DNA of 64,000 nt from Ariolimax columbianus (Eukaryota > Mollusca > Gastropoda > Stylommatophora > Arionidae). Location: NCBI GenBank assembly GCA_036924085.1, contig JAVGWX010000011.1, forward strand, positions 23,137,739-23,201,738. The letters run 5' to 3'. Below, piece after piece: positions 63,860 to 64,000 of this stretch; position 1 is the stretch's first letter, and every line of letters starts with the position of its first letter. A program made the position numbers and the translations under genes. The notes beneath the pieces are model-generated. The model was not told the origin of the DNA and ran no database searches. It saw only the letters and a program-made list of their open reading frames with translations.

Positions 63860-64000
63860 TTGGTATTTATTTGACATCAAATAGATGGTTGGATGAGTGC
63901 AAGGTAGGTTAGGTGTAGTGGAAGGTATGTTAGTAAAACAAGGTATGTTTAGTTAAAGGAAGGTTAATATTAGTGGAAAGTAGGCGAGGATTAGTGGGGA
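63860..64000 (+). repeat. Degenerate AGGTTAGT-type simple repeat
   Basis: AAGGTAGGTTAGGTGTAGTG, GGAAGGTATGTTAGT and GGAAGGTTAATATTAGTGG recur loosely to the window end. Confidence 0.6.

Overview
This is animal nuclear DNA: split exons with GT/AG junctions, large introns, tRNA-like SINEs, many 5'-truncated non-LTR retrotransposons, piggyBac and mariner remnants, and many minisatellites. The commonest LINE family encodes an RNase H domain followed by a CPCGTGKM...H...C knuckle. That, and the form of the SINEs, suggest a gastropod mollusc, perhaps a sea slug. The organism is an inference; no single marker proves it.

Two host genes can be supported. (1) On the minus strand, 11 consecutive, phase-compatible exons between 63806 and 24407 encode part of midasin (MDN1), the giant dynein-like AAA+ ATPase that strips assembly factors from pre-60S ribosomes. 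They cover one complete AAA module, probably the sixth and last, and the start of the linker. They give about 610 codons spread over about 39 kb, so introns are about 95% of the locus. The gene runs off both sides of the window; a twelfth exon is possible near 15.5 kb. (2) Inside the 13-kb intron that follows the Walker A exon, on the opposite strand, lies an uninterrupted 431-codon class A (rhodopsin-like) GPCR with unusual DRY and NPxxY motifs (45387-46682).

Almost everything else is repeats. 1-24 kb has no certain exon. It holds LINE and SINE fragments, a dispersed element with an expandable 37-bp core (1.6-2.8 kb and 13.9 kb, third copy at 37.7 kb), minisatellites of 18, 54, 30, 28, 24, 19/23, 70 and 33 bp, a mariner remnant (12.7-13.5 kb) and a very homogeneous 97-bp x about 38 array (20.3-24.0 kb). 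24-64 kb holds the MDN1 exons, with introns filled by seven kinds of non-LTR element, five kinds of tRNA-like SINE and a piggyBac relic whose 3' terminus is tandemly repeated (26.8-27.85 kb).

Family names used below are local labels. LINE-A, -B, -D and -E are RNase H/knuckle LINEs; RNaseH-2 is a further RNase H type. RTE-like means C-terminal ends with 'YFGHI..R', a basic 'GRGRPR' stretch and 'W.DNI..WTG'. CR1-like means ends with 'LERIQ.RATKLI..YSYEERL'. SINE-1 to SINE-5 are tRNA-headed SINEs. S1 is a 360-bp repeat with a (GAA)n tail. S6 is another dispersed repeat. MS is the element with the 37-bp core. The most original observations are the MS element, the minisatellites that arose at the same coding position of two RTE-like LINEs, and the piggyBac end amplification.
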